The translations under genes and the position numbers were made by a program. Positions 8,247 to 15,851 of a DNA stretch of 22,114 nt are shown here, piece by piece (position 1 is the first letter of the stretch; each line of letters starts with the position of its first letter). Source of the DNA: JBMNTQ01 sp050945815 (GTDB lineage Bacteria; Bacillota; Clostridia; Christensenellales; JBMNTQ01); contig JBMNTQ010000013.1 in the NCBI GenBank assembly GCA_050945815.1, positions 1-22,114 on the forward strand. The letters run 5' to 3'. The notes under the pieces are model-generated. The model saw nothing but the letters and a program-made list of their open reading frames with translations. It was not told where the DNA came from and made no database searches.

Positions 8247-9239
8247 ATGACAAAGGTTTTGGCGTATAGCCATCGGACAGATGAGAGGGATTTTTTCCAG
8301 CAGTTTAGCAGGAAATACGGCGTGGAGCTGGTGCTTTGCAAGGATGCGCCTTCATTGGAGAACGTTTCTCTGGCCGAAGGGATTTCTTGTATTAGCGTGA
8401 TTACCACGCCTATAGACGCGGCGCTGTTGGACGGCTTGTATGGGGCGGGCGTTCGCTATATTTCCACGCGCACGGTGGGGTATGAGCATATCGACGTGGA
8501 GCACGCAAGGAAGATTGGCATGGAGATCGGCAATGTGAGCTATTCTCCGCACAGCGTGGCGGATTATACGGTGATGTTGATATTGATGAGCCTTAGGCAT
8601 GTCAAGACCGTATTGCAGCGCAGTGTTGGCCAGGATTATTCCTTGAGGAAGGTGCGGGGACGGGAATTGCGCAACCAGACTGTGGGAATTATCGGAACCG
8701 GCAGAATCGGCAAGGCTGTGATCCGCAATTTGAGCGGTTTTGGATGCCGGATATTGGCCTATGACCGGCAGACAGACGGGGAAATTGGGAAATGGGCGGA
8801 TTATGTGCCTTTGGAGGAGCTTTATGCAAACAGCGATATTTTGTCGCTGCACATTCCGGCCGGCGGGGACAATTCGCACCTGATGGATAAAGCCAGCATT
8901 TGGAAGATGAAGGAGGGGGCTGTGTTGATTAATACGGCCCGGGGGTCTTTGGTGGATACGCAGGCGCTGATTGACGCTTTGGAGGCGGGGAGAGTTGGCG
9001 GTGCTGCCCTAGATGTTTTAGAGGGGGAGACGCCCATTTATTACAGAGACCTCAAGGGGCAGGTTTTGGATAACAGGGCGCTGGCTGTTTTAAGCTCGTT
9101 CCCCAATGTGATTGTGACGCCGCACATGGCCTTCTATACGGACCAGGCGGTGTCGGATATGGTGGAATATTCCCTTTTGAGTTGTACGCTGTTTGAAAAG
9201 GGGGAGGAAAACCCTTGGGCGGTTGGGCTGAAAAAATAA
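8247..9239 (+). CDS. D-lactate (D-2-hydroxyacid) dehydrogenase, VanH-like
   Basis: A 330-residue NAD-dependent D-2-hydroxyacid dehydrogenase that would interconvert pyruvate (or a related 2-oxoacid) and the D-hydroxyacid. The Rossmann motif GIIGTGRIGK is at 147-156. The catalytic triad is R232 (NTARGSLVD), E261 (DVLEGE) and H293 (TPHMAFYT), spaced exactly as in Lactobacillus D-LDH. From recall, segments such as GVRYISTRTVGYEHID, YSPHSVADYT and GGAALDVLEGE resemble VanH, which makes D-lactate for vancomycin-resistant peptidoglycan, more than fermentative LdhA. No D-Ala-D-Lac ligase or VanX lies nearby, so a metabolic role is at least as likely. The ATG at 8247 follows GGGGGAGCGGGG; the frame is open much further upstream, but only across rlmD. 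Confidence 0.85.
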   Translation: MTKVLAYSHRTDERDFFQQFSRKYGVELVLCKDAPSLENVSLAEGISCISVITTPIDAALLDGLYGAGVRYISTRTVGYEHIDVEHARKIGMEIGNVSYSPHSVADYTVMLILMSLRHVKTVLQRSVGQDYSLRKVRGRELRNQTVGIIGTGRIGKAVIRNLSGFGCRILAYDRQTDGEIGKWADYVPLEELYANSDILSLHIPAGGDNSHLMDKASIWKMKEGAVLINTARGSLVDTQALIDALEAGRVGGAALDVLEGETPIYYRDLKGQVLDNRALAVLSSFPNVIVTPHMAFYTDQAVSDMVEYSLLSCTLFEKGEENPWAVGLKK

Positions 9240-9569
9240 GACGGACGTTTTGGTATGGGCGTATGCTGGGAATACGGTGAAGACGCGGGGCAAGCGATCC
9301 CGGGTCTTTGCTGCGTTTTAAGGGTGGGGTGTGGGTTGTTGTGATACGTTGCTGGGTTTCTTGACAGGGGTGAGGGAATTGGATAGTTTGATTTTGCCAA
9401 CTTATCTGGAAAAATCAGGTACGCGGTGGAGAATGGCGACGCGGTTTTGGAGAGGCTGAGCGGGCGGCAGAGGAGAATCGATTGAAGAGTATGGCGGGCA
9501 GATGATGGGAGTATTTCGGTATGAATGGCAAAAATCCGGGGAAATCTAGCAAGGAAGGATGTTTTTTTG
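9240..9569 (+). other. 330-base spacer without a recognisable intact gene
   Basis: No complete gene is visible. The left part contains a weak terminator-like hairpin (9283-9319). The middle has a TTGACA at 9361 but no acceptable -10 box at 16-18 bases. Around 9390-9485 a short frame could encode about 30 residues (SGKIRYAVENGDAVLERLSG region), which reads like protein but has no start codon or ribosome binding site. It could be a gene remnant or chance. The right end supplies the AAGGAAGG site of the next gene. Confidence 0.5.
9283..9319 (+). terminator. Weak putative terminator after the dehydrogenase gene
   Basis: An imperfect inverted repeat pairs ACGC and GCAA on the left (from 9283) with TTTGC and GCGT on the right, followed by TTTT at 9316-9319. 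The stem has unpaired G residues and a CCCGGG palindrome in the loop, so folding is uncertain and the T-tract is short. Confidence 0.3.
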
Positions 9570-10208
9570 ATGAAAGTCGTTGCGTTTAATGGAAGCCCTC
9601 ATGAGAAGGGGAATACATACGCTGCAATCCGAATGGTTGGGGAGGAGTTGGAGCGGGAGGATGTTGAGCTTGAGGTTGTGCAGGTGGGCAAGCATGCGAT
9701 CCGGGGTTGTTTGGCCTGTAATGTGTGTTTTAAAAAGCGAGATGGGTGTTGTGTGATTCAAGATGACCCTGTGAACGGATGGATTCGAAAGCTGGAAGAG
9801 GCGGACGGCGTGATCTTGGGTTCTCCGGTTTATTATGCTGCTTTGTCGGGTACGATGAAGTGTTTTCTGGACCGGGCGTTTTATGTGGCTACTGCTAATG
9901 GCGGATTGTTTCGTCATAAAGTGGGCGCCAGCGTGGTGGCTGTTCGGCGCTGCGGGGGGATTCCTGCCATGGACCAGCTGAACCATTATATCGGCTATGC
10001 GGAGATGTTGATGCCTACATCCAACTATTGGAATGTGATTTACGGAAACTCGCCGAATGAGGTGGTTGAGGATGAGGAAGGGAAACAGATTATGCGGATT
10101 CTGGGCAAAAACATGGCCTGGTTGATGAAATTGGTGGAATACGGGAAGGGGAAGGTTGAGGAGCCTGAAAAAGAGAGAAAGCGCGCTATGAGCTTCATTC
10201 GGCCGTAG
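9570..10208 (+). CDS. Flavodoxin-fold iron-sulfur flavoprotein (NADPH-dependent FMN reductase family)
   Basis: A 212-residue protein of the FMN_red/iron-sulfur flavoprotein family. The start MKVVAFNGSPHEKGNT is the phosphate-binding loop of the FMN site (GSPxxxGNT). A compact cysteine cluster C47-X2-C50-X2-C53-X6-C60 fits the [4Fe-4S] motif of archaeal Isf-type flavoproteins, and the second FMN loop GSPVYYAALSG follows near residues 89-99. Such proteins move electrons between ferredoxin- or NAD(P)H-type donors and unknown acceptors in anaerobes; the partner cannot be named here. The C-terminus is rich in Lys and Glu. I chose the ATG at 9570, after AAGGAAGG with an 11-base spacer, because the in-frame upstream extension lacks homology to the FMN loop region. 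Confidence 0.82.
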   Translation: MKVVAFNGSPHEKGNTYAAIRMVGEELEREDVELEVVQVGKHAIRGCLACNVCFKKRDGCCVIQDDPVNGWIRKLEEADGVILGSPVYYAALSGTMKCFLDRAFYVATANGGLFRHKVGASVVAVRRCGGIPAMDQLNHYIGYAEMLMPTSNYWNVIYGNSPNEVVEDEEGKQIMRILGKNMAWLMKLVEYGKGKVEEPEKERKRAMSFIRP

Positions 10209-10266
10209 CAGGGCAGGGCCTTTGTTAGGGTGGAGGAATGCGCTGGGCGTCATGCGGGAGGAGCAG

Positions 10267-10713
10267 ATGAAGAAGCTGAACAAATGGGAAGTTGTTTTGG
10301 ACTGTGAAAACCAGCCAAATTGGGAATTGCTGTCGGCCTATGTGGACAGCCGGCTTTGGGAGGAGCTGAACGACTATTTGCAGGATGCTTACCGGGCGCA
10401 GCCGGAGCTGAGCTTTAGTTTTTGCAGCGCGCAGCGGGGCTGGAATGTGAAATACACAAAGTCGGGTCGGGCCCTTTGCACCCTTTATCCGCAGAAGGGC
10501 AGCTTTTTGGCGTTGGTGGTTGTGGGGCGCAAGGAGGAGCCGTTTGTTCAGGGTTTGCTGCCGGACCTTTCTCAGGATACTGTTAAGCTATATGATAAGA
10601 CTCCCAGCATGTCGATGGGCCGGTGGCTGATGATTGAGGTGAGAGATGAGGAGAGCTTGCGTGATGTGAAGGCCTTGATTGGGCTACGCTTGTGTCCGCA
10701 GATCGTGATGTGA
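10267..10713 (+). CDS. DUF3788 family protein
   Basis: A 148-residue soluble protein with no signal peptide or membrane segment. The pattern LWEELNDYL, then GWNVKYTKSGRALCTLYP, then KGSFLALVVVGRKE matches what I recall of the DUF3788 family (function unknown; a compact alpha/beta domain that also appears in transcriptional regulators). I chose the ATG at 10267 because GGGAGGAG (10256-10263) sits just upstream. The ATG at 10252 is possible, while the one at 10238 is too close to its GGAGG. It lies 58 bases after the flavoprotein gene, with no terminator between them, so the two are probably co-transcribed. The strong terminator at 10780 ends this unit. Confidence 0.7.
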   Translation: MKKLNKWEVVLDCENQPNWELLSAYVDSRLWEELNDYLQDAYRAQPELSFSFCSAQRGWNVKYTKSGRALCTLYPQKGSFLALVVVGRKEEPFVQGLLPDLSQDTVKLYDKTPSMSMGRWLMIEVRDEESLRDVKALIGLRLCPQIVM

Positions 10714-10779
10714 GAGGACGGACCTTTAAGGGTGAGGAAGCTGGGAGAGACTGGAGACGGGCTGTGCTGGGGGCAGACG

Positions 10780-10813
10780 AAGGCCGATTGGTTGGTTGAA
10801 TCGGCCTTTTTTT
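10780..10813 (+). terminator. Rho-independent terminator after the DUF3788 gene
   Basis: A perfect ten-base stem (AAGGCCGATT at 10780-10789 with AATCGGCCTT at 10799-10808) encloses a nine-base loop and runs into a T-tract ending at 10813. It separates the preceding unit from the liv operon. Confidence 0.93.
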
Positions 10814-10859
10814 GTGGGATTGGGCAGGTAATTATGGGGAAACATAGATAGGTTTGTGT

Positions 10860-10901
10860 TTCTTCTTGATTTATTGTAGAAGAATTTATATAATAAACAA
10901 G
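10860..10901 (+). promoter_or_regulatory. liv operon promoter with overlapping palindromes
   Basis: A good sigma-A promoter is visible: TTGATT at 10866-10871, a 17-base spacer and TATAAT at 10889-10894. Two inverted repeats overlap it. TTCTTC (10860-10865) faces GAAGAA (10879-10884) around the -35 box. CTTGATTTATT (10865-10875) faces AATAAACAAG (10892-10901) across both boxes, with a one-base bulge. These could be operators for an amino-acid-responsive repressor, which is an inference. A perfect TTGACA at 10905 lacks a good -10 box. The livJ start lies 68 bases past the -10. Confidence 0.8.
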
Positions 10902-10961
10902 ATGTTGACATATTTGTTGCGGCTGTTGTAGGCTGCGAGAGAGAAACAGGGAGGTAGTAGG

Positions 10962-12107
10962 ATGAAAAGATGGATGGGATTGGTCGTTGCCACGTTGATG
11001 ATGGTTGCTTTGCTGGCCGGTTGCGGCGGCGGTGGTGGCGGTGCTGATGAATTGCTGATTGGCGGGTTGGCACCCCTAACGGGTGATGTGGCTGTTTATG
11101 GGACGTCTACCCGAAAAGGCGCAGACCTAGCCTTTGCTGAAATCAATGAAAATGGCGGCGTTTTGGGAAAACAGGTTAAGTTTGAAGTGTTGGACGAGAA
11201 GGGCGACCCGGCGGAAGCTGTGAATGCTTATAATCGCCTGATTAGCTCGAAGATTGTGGCGCTGTTGGGTGACGTGACCAGCAAGCCCACCATGGCTGTG
11301 GCGGAACTGGCTGCCAAAGACGGCACGCCCATGCTGTCGGCTACGGCTTCCCATGTGGATGTAACAAGCTATGGCGACAATATTTTCCGTGTTTGCTTTA
11401 CAGACCCTTTCCAAGGGGAAGTGATGGCAGTTTTTGCGGCAGACAGCTTGAATGCTAAGACGGCGGCTATTATCTATAATACCTCGGACGACTATTCCCA
11501 AGGGCTGGCTGAGTCTTTCCAGGCTACTGCCGAATCCAAGGGAATAACCATTGTGGCCAACGAAGGATATGGTGCGGATGATAAGGACTTTAAGGCACAG
11601 TTGACCAAGATTCAGAGCCAGAACCCTGATGTTGTGTTTGTGCCTGAGTATTATAACAAAGACGCCCTGATCGCGTCCCAGGCTCGAGAAATTGGCATCA
11701 CGGCTCCGCTTCTGGGTGCTGACGGCTGGGACGGCGTGATCGGATCGATGTCTGAAGGGAACATGGACGCATTGAATGACTGCTATTTCTCCAACCACTA
11801 TTCTGTGGAGGATACGGACCCCAAAGTTGTTTCCTTCTTGGAGAACTACAAAGAGACGTATAATGAGGACGCCAATGCCTTTGCCGCTTTGGGCTATGAT
11901 GCGGCTTATATTCTTGCCGCTGCGATAGAAAAGGCCGGCTCTACTGATCAGGAGGCGATTGTAAAAGCGCTGTCTGAGACGGATTATGCAGGCGTAACCG
12001 GGCATATCTCCTATGCCGGCAGCGGAGACCCGATCAAGAGTGTATCGGTAACCCGGATTGTGGATGGGAAATATACTCTGTACGAGAAAGTGACGGCAGG
12101 GGAATAA
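10962..12107 (+). CDS. livJ: Branched-chain amino acid ABC transporter, substrate-binding lipoprotein
   Basis: A 381-residue type I periplasmic-binding-fold protein. The N-terminus has two positive charges, a hydrophobic stretch and the lipobox LLAGC with the lipidated cysteine at 21, followed by a glycine-rich linker, so it is anchored outside the membrane. The mature part shows the LivJ pattern: IGGLAPLTGDVAVYG at the start, INENGGVLGKQVKFE, then the ligand region with SATASH and a C-terminal YDAAYIL. The family binds Leu, Ile, Val or related amino acids; the exact ligand cannot be read. GGGAGGT at 10949-10955 gives a strong translation start. It is the first gene of the liv unit and is followed by a structured 257-base spacer. 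Confidence 0.93.
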   Translation: MKRWMGLVVATLMMVALLAGCGGGGGGADELLIGGLAPLTGDVAVYGTSTRKGADLAFAEINENGGVLGKQVKFEVLDEKGDPAEAVNAYNRLISSKIVALLGDVTSKPTMAVAELAAKDGTPMLSATASHVDVTSYGDNIFRVCFTDPFQGEVMAVFAADSLNAKTAAIIYNTSDDYSQGLAESFQATAESKGITIVANEGYGADDKDFKAQLTKIQSQNPDVVFVPEYYNKDALIASQAREIGITAPLLGADGWDGVIGSMSEGNMDALNDCYFSNHYSVEDTDPKVVSFLENYKETYNEDANAFAALGYDAAYILAAAIEKAGSTDQEAIVKALSETDYAGVTGHISYAGSGDPIKSVSVTRIVDGKYTLYEKVTAGE

Positions 12108-12364
12108 ACGAGTATTTTTTAGGCTTTCCTGTCGGGTAAAACCGCAGGGAAAGCTAGTGCGCAATGGGCCATCCTGGCAGGCAGGATTTTAGGAAACCTG
12201 TCGGGATGGCTTAGTTTGCAGCGAGGGGGCCTGTTGTTTACGGGCGTTTATGCTCATTTGGAAAATCGGGCGGATGTTGCGCAACGGAGGGGTTTAAGAG
12301 GTGTTGCACGATGCCGTACAAATCAGCATGAGCGGCCGGCAAATTGGCAAAAGTGGGGGAGTTT
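12108..12364 (+). promoter_or_regulatory. Structured livJ-livH intercistronic region
   Basis: The spacer holds two hairpins in series. The first pairs GCTTTCCTG (12123-12131) with CAGGGAAAGC (12145-12154), with one bulge. The second pairs 12168-12181 with 12197-12210: 14 continuous pairs, two of them G-U, closing a 15-base loop. Neither has a proper T-tract, so a processing or 3'-end-stabilising role that keeps binding-protein mRNA above permease mRNA is more likely than full termination. CCTGTCGGG occurs twice (12128-12136 and 12197-12205), and either copy can pair with CCTGGCAGG at 12173-12181. Downstream lie two very short frames before livH (12311-12331 and 12328-12372). No promoter is evident. 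Confidence 0.55.
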
Positions 12365-13252
12365 ATGGTTGACTTAATCCGACAATTGATCAACGGAATG
12401 CAGATAGGCAGCGTGTATGCGTTGGTCGCTTTGGGCTATACGATGGTTTACGGCATTATTATGCTGATTAACTTTGCTCATGGCGATGTGATTATGGTGG
12501 GCGCTTATGTATCGCTGATATCCATCCCGTTTTTTATTTCGGCTGGACTGCCTGTCTGGCTGTGTATTATCGTTAGCGTGATTGCCTGCTCGGCGTTGGG
12601 GATTTTGATGGAAAAAATTGCGTACAAGCCTTTGCGTAATGCGCCGCGCCTATGCTCGCTTATTACCGCGATTGGGATGAGCTTGTTTTTGCAGAACTTG
12701 TTTGTGCTGATTTTTACGCCTAATGTTCGGCCGTTTCCTACGGTCTTTGATTTGGAACCGATTGTCATCCAGGGCGTGCAAATCAGCTCGATTACGGTTT
12801 TGACGATCGCTGTGTCTGTGGTTCTGATGATTGCTCTTTCGATCTTTATCAAAGGGACAAAGGTTGGCACGGCTATGCGGGCGGTATCGGAGGACGCAGG
12901 GGCAGCTAAGCTGATGGGCATTAACGTGAATGTTACCATCTCTATCACCTTTGCCATTGGCTCTGCTTTGGCAGCGGTGGGGGCGGTGTTTTATTCGTCG
13001 GCCTATCCGATGGTGGAACCTTATATGGGCTCAATGCTGGGTCTAAAGGCGTTTATCGCGGCTGTGCTGGGCGGTATCGGCAGCATTCCGGGGGCTATGC
13101 TGGGCGGTGTGATTATGGGAGTTGTGGAGAGCCTGACCAAAGCGTATATTTCGTCGCAACTGGCGGATGCTGTGGTTTTTGGTATCCTGATTATTGTTTT
13201 GCTGGTAAAGCCTTCGGGGTTGTTTGGCAAAAACATTAAGGAAAAGGTGTAG
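12365..13252 (+). CDS. livH: Branched-chain amino acid ABC transporter, permease LivH
   Basis: A 295-residue integral membrane permease of the LivH type. The N-terminus LIRQLINGMQIGSVYALVALGYTMVYGI and the following INFAHGDVIMVGAY are family hallmarks, with about eight hydrophobic segments. The cytoplasmic coupling loop contains GTAMRAVSEDAGAAKLMGIN, and the C-terminal half has LGGIGSIPGAMLGG. With LivM it forms the transmembrane path of the importer. I chose the ATG at 12365 because GGGGGA lies four bases upstream; a TTG at 12344 would add seven residues (MAKVGEF). It is followed almost directly by livM. Confidence 0.95.
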   Translation: MVDLIRQLINGMQIGSVYALVALGYTMVYGIIMLINFAHGDVIMVGAYVSLISIPFFISAGLPVWLCIIVSVIACSALGILMEKIAYKPLRNAPRLCSLITAIGMSLFLQNLFVLIFTPNVRPFPTVFDLEPIVIQGVQISSITVLTIAVSVVLMIALSIFIKGTKVGTAMRAVSEDAGAAKLMGINVNVTISITFAIGSALAAVGAVFYSSAYPMVEPYMGSMLGLKAFIAAVLGGIGSIPGAMLGGVIMGVVESLTKAYISSQLADAVVFGILIIVLLVKPSGLFGKNIKEKV

Positions 13253-13261
13253 GTGGAGACG

Positions 13262-14290
13262 ATGACAAAAAGCATGCGAAAATCTTATTTGATTAATTTT
13301 GTTGCCGTCGCCGCGTTGTTTGTCGTGCTGATGGGGCTAAGGGCCGTCGGCATTATTGATAATTATTATGACGGGATATTGGTGCTGGTATGCATCAATA
13401 TTATGCTGGCGGTCAGCTTGAATTTGGCCACCGGCTGTTTGGGCCAGATTGCGCTGGGACATGCCGGGTTTATGTCGATTGGCGCTTATACCGCGGCTTT
13501 GGTGACCAAATGGCTGGCGATGCCTGTGGGGATGGAATATTTTGGGTTTCTCATCGGACTGCTGCTGGGCGGTTTGGTGGCCGCTGTGTTTGGACTGGCC
13601 ATTGGATTGCCTGCGCTGCGCTTGAAGGGTGACTATTTAGCCATCATTACCCTGGGGTTTGGAGAGATTATCCGCGTGGTGATCGAGAACCTTTCTTTTA
13701 CCGGGGGCGCGCAGGGGTTGAGGGGGATTCCCCGGCTTTCAACTTTGCCGGTGGCGTTTATTATCTGTGTGATTTCGGTGTTCTTGCTGACAACGCTGAT
13801 GCGGTCGCGTCATGGGCGCGCCATACTGGCGATTCGGGAGGATGATATTGCTTCCGGGGCGTCGGGGATACACAACACCTATTATAAGACCCTGGCTTTT
13901 ACGGTGGCTGCCTTTTTTGCCGGGGTGGCGGGCGGATTATACGCACATTATATTAGTGTTTTAGGCGCGAAGTCCTTTAACTTTATGCGCTCCATCGAAA
14001 TATTGATTATCGTGGTTCTAGGAGGGCTGGGCAGCTTTACCGGTTCGATTGTTTCGGCAGTTTTGCTGACCATTTTGCCGGAGCAGTTGCGCGAATTTGC
14101 GGACTACCGGATGTTGATCTATTCTGTGGCGCTGATTGCGCTGATGATGTTTAAGCCCACCGGCCTTTTTGGAATTTATGAGTTTTCCCTGACCCGGGCC
14201 CGGGAATACTGGAAACAGGTAGTGAAGGGCGAACGCAAGCTGTTTCGCAGAAAGGGCACAAAATCGGACCGCGAAGAAGGGGAGGGTTGA
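13262..14290 (+). CDS. livM: Branched-chain amino acid ABC transporter, permease LivM
   Basis: A 342-residue membrane permease of the LivM type. Typical segments are MLAVSLNLATGCLGQIALGHAGF near residues 45-67, LPALRLKGDYLAIITLGFGEI in the middle, GRAILAIREDDIAS as the ATPase-coupling loop, and VVLGGLGSFTGSIV before the last helices. The charged C-terminal tail (ERKLFRRKGTKSDREEGEG) is cytoplasmic. The ATG at 13262 follows AGGTGGAG; a GTG at 13253 directly after the livH stop would add three residues. Four bases separate its stop region from livG. Confidence 0.95.
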   Translation: MTKSMRKSYLINFVAVAALFVVLMGLRAVGIIDNYYDGILVLVCINIMLAVSLNLATGCLGQIALGHAGFMSIGAYTAALVTKWLAMPVGMEYFGFLIGLLLGGLVAAVFGLAIGLPALRLKGDYLAIITLGFGEIIRVVIENLSFTGGAQGLRGIPRLSTLPVAFIICVISVFLLTTLMRSRHGRAILAIREDDIASGASGIHNTYYKTLAFTVAAFFAGVAGGLYAHYISVLGAKSFNFMRSIEILIIVVLGGLGSFTGSIVSAVLLTILPEQLREFADYRMLIYSVALIALMMFKPTGLFGIYEFSLTRAREYWKQVVKGERKLFRRKGTKSDREEGEG

Positions 14291-14293
14291 GGG

Positions 14294-15055
14294 ATGGCGA
14301 GCATTTTAAAGACAGAGAATCTGGGCATTGCCTTTGGTGGCTTGAAGGCGGTTTCAGAATTTGATATTGATATTCAGGAGGGGGAACTGGTTGGGCTGAT
14401 TGGGCCAAACGGAGCTGGCAAGACCACCATTTTCAACCTTTTAACCGGGGTTTATACCCCTACAGAAGGAAACTGTTTTTTTTGTGACCGGGAAATCAAG
14501 AAGATGCGCACCGACCAGATTGTGAAGCTGGGCATTGCTCGCACGTTCCAGAACATTCGGCTGTTTAAGAAGCTGTCGGTGTTGGAGAATGTTTTGATTG
14601 CGGGAAACATTCATATGAAATATTCTATTTTCTCTGCGATGTTTCGCTTGAAGCGCTATTGGCAGGAGGAGGAGCAGGCGCGAGGGAGGGCATTGGAGAT
14701 TTTGGATGTGTTTGGGCTGCGAGAGTACGCAGACATGCAGGCGGACAGCTTGCCCTATGGGCAGCAGCGCAGGTTGGAGATTGTGCGGGCTTTGGCTACC
14801 GGCCCAAAACTGTTATTGTTGGATGAGCCTGCCGCCGGGATGAACCCGACGGAGACCAAGGAGCTTATGGACATCATCTCTATTATCCGCGATAAATTTG
14901 ATGTGACGATTTTGTTGATTGAACATGACATGAACCTGGTGCTGGGTATTTGTGAGCGCATTGTCGTGGTGGATTATGGACAGATCATTGCTGCGGGGAC
15001 GCCGGATGAGGTGGTGAATAATCCCAAAGTAATCGCGGCGTATTTAGGAGAGTAG
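14294..15055 (+). CDS. livG: Branched-chain amino acid ABC transporter, ATP-binding protein LivG
   Basis: A 253-residue ABC ATPase. Walker A is GPNGAGKT at 37-44. The LivG-type segment GIARTFQNIRLF follows at 80-91, then the signature LPYGQQR at 153-159, Walker B LLLLDEP at 173-179 and the switch histidine H211. The signature is LPYGQQR rather than LSGGQ, as is normal for this subfamily. It energises import with LivF. The start ATG lies three bases after the livM stop, with an overlapping GGGGAGGG purine run supplying the ribosome binding site. Confidence 0.96.
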   Translation: MASILKTENLGIAFGGLKAVSEFDIDIQEGELVGLIGPNGAGKTTIFNLLTGVYTPTEGNCFFCDREIKKMRTDQIVKLGIARTFQNIRLFKKLSVLENVLIAGNIHMKYSIFSAMFRLKRYWQEEEQARGRALEILDVFGLREYADMQADSLPYGQQRRLEIVRALATGPKLLLLDEPAAGMNPTETKELMDIISIIRDKFDVTILLIEHDMNLVLGICERIVVVDYGQIIAAGTPDEVVNNPKVIAAYLGE

Positions 15056-15071
15056 GGGGAAGATAACGGGA

Positions 15072-15779
15072 ATGCTGAATATTAAGGATCTGAACGTTTA
15101 TTATGGTGGGATCCACGCAATTAAGAACGTTTCCCTGACCGTTGAAGAAGGGGAGATCGTTTCCCTGATTGGTGCTAACGGTGCTGGAAAGACTACGACG
15201 TTGCAGGCAATCTCCGGCCTTTTGAAGCCAAAAAGCGGCGAGATTATGTTTTTAGGGCATGACCTTGTACAGATGGAGGCGCACAATATTTTAAAGCTGG
15301 GCTTGGCGCAGGTTCCGGAAGGGCGGCGTATTTTTGCCAACCTTTCGGTGAAGGAGAATTTGCAGATGGGAGCGTATACTGTCAAGGATTCTATTGAGGG
15401 CCTGATTCGGGACAGAAAAAGCGCTTACGACCATTTTCCGCGGCTGCGGGAGAGAAAACGGCAATTTGGCGGTACGCTGTCTGGCGGCGAACAGCAAATG
15501 CTGGCTATTGGGCGGGCGATGATGTCGCGGCCTAAGATGTTGCTGCTGGATGAGCCGTCTATGGGATTGTCGCCCATTTTGGTGAAAGAAATTTTTCATA
15601 TTATTCAGGAGCTGAGCCGCTCCGGCATGACGGTTTTGTTGGTGGAGCAAAATGCTAAAATGGCCCTTTCCATTTCCAACCGGGCGTATGTGCTGGAGAC
15701 CGGGAGGATTGTGATGAGTGGTGATGCGGCGGAATTGATGCAGAATGATAAGGTGAAGAAGGCGTATTTAGGCGCTTGA
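15072..15779 (+). CDS. livF: Branched-chain amino acid ABC transporter, ATP-binding protein LivF
   Basis: A 235-residue ABC ATPase, the partner of LivG. Walker A is GANGAGKT at 34-41. The LivF-typical VPEGRRIFANLSVKENL is at 81-97, the signature LSGGEQQ at 136-142, and Walker B with the catalytic glutamate is LLLDEPSMGLSP at 157-168. The length is normal for the family. It starts 16 bases after livG, behind AGGGGGAAG. It completes a five-gene importer; the following DUF6506 gene starts 72 bases downstream with no terminator between them. Confidence 0.96.
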   Translation: MLNIKDLNVYYGGIHAIKNVSLTVEEGEIVSLIGANGAGKTTTLQAISGLLKPKSGEIMFLGHDLVQMEAHNILKLGLAQVPEGRRIFANLSVKENLQMGAYTVKDSIEGLIRDRKSAYDHFPRLRERKRQFGGTLSGGEQQMLAIGRAMMSRPKMLLLDEPSMGLSPILVKEIFHIIQELSRSGMTVLLVEQNAKMALSISNRAYVLETGRIVMSGDAAELMQNDKVKKAYLGA

Positions 15780-15851
15780 GTATACGATTTATTTTCCACA
15801 AGCGTTGGATAAGGGAGGCTAGACGATAGAAAAGCCGGAGGAGGGATGGGC

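Noticed and set aside
9361..9389. Promoter at TTGACA before the flavoprotein gene
   Set aside because: The hexamer 17 bases downstream (TAGTTT) matches only three of six consensus positions.
10905..10934. Second liv promoter from the perfect TTGACA
   Set aside because: The best -10 candidates at 17-18 bases match only about three of six consensus bases, while the upstream promoter is much better.
12121..12210. Rho-independent terminators between livJ and livH
   Set aside because: The hairpins are good, but neither is followed by a run of T residues.
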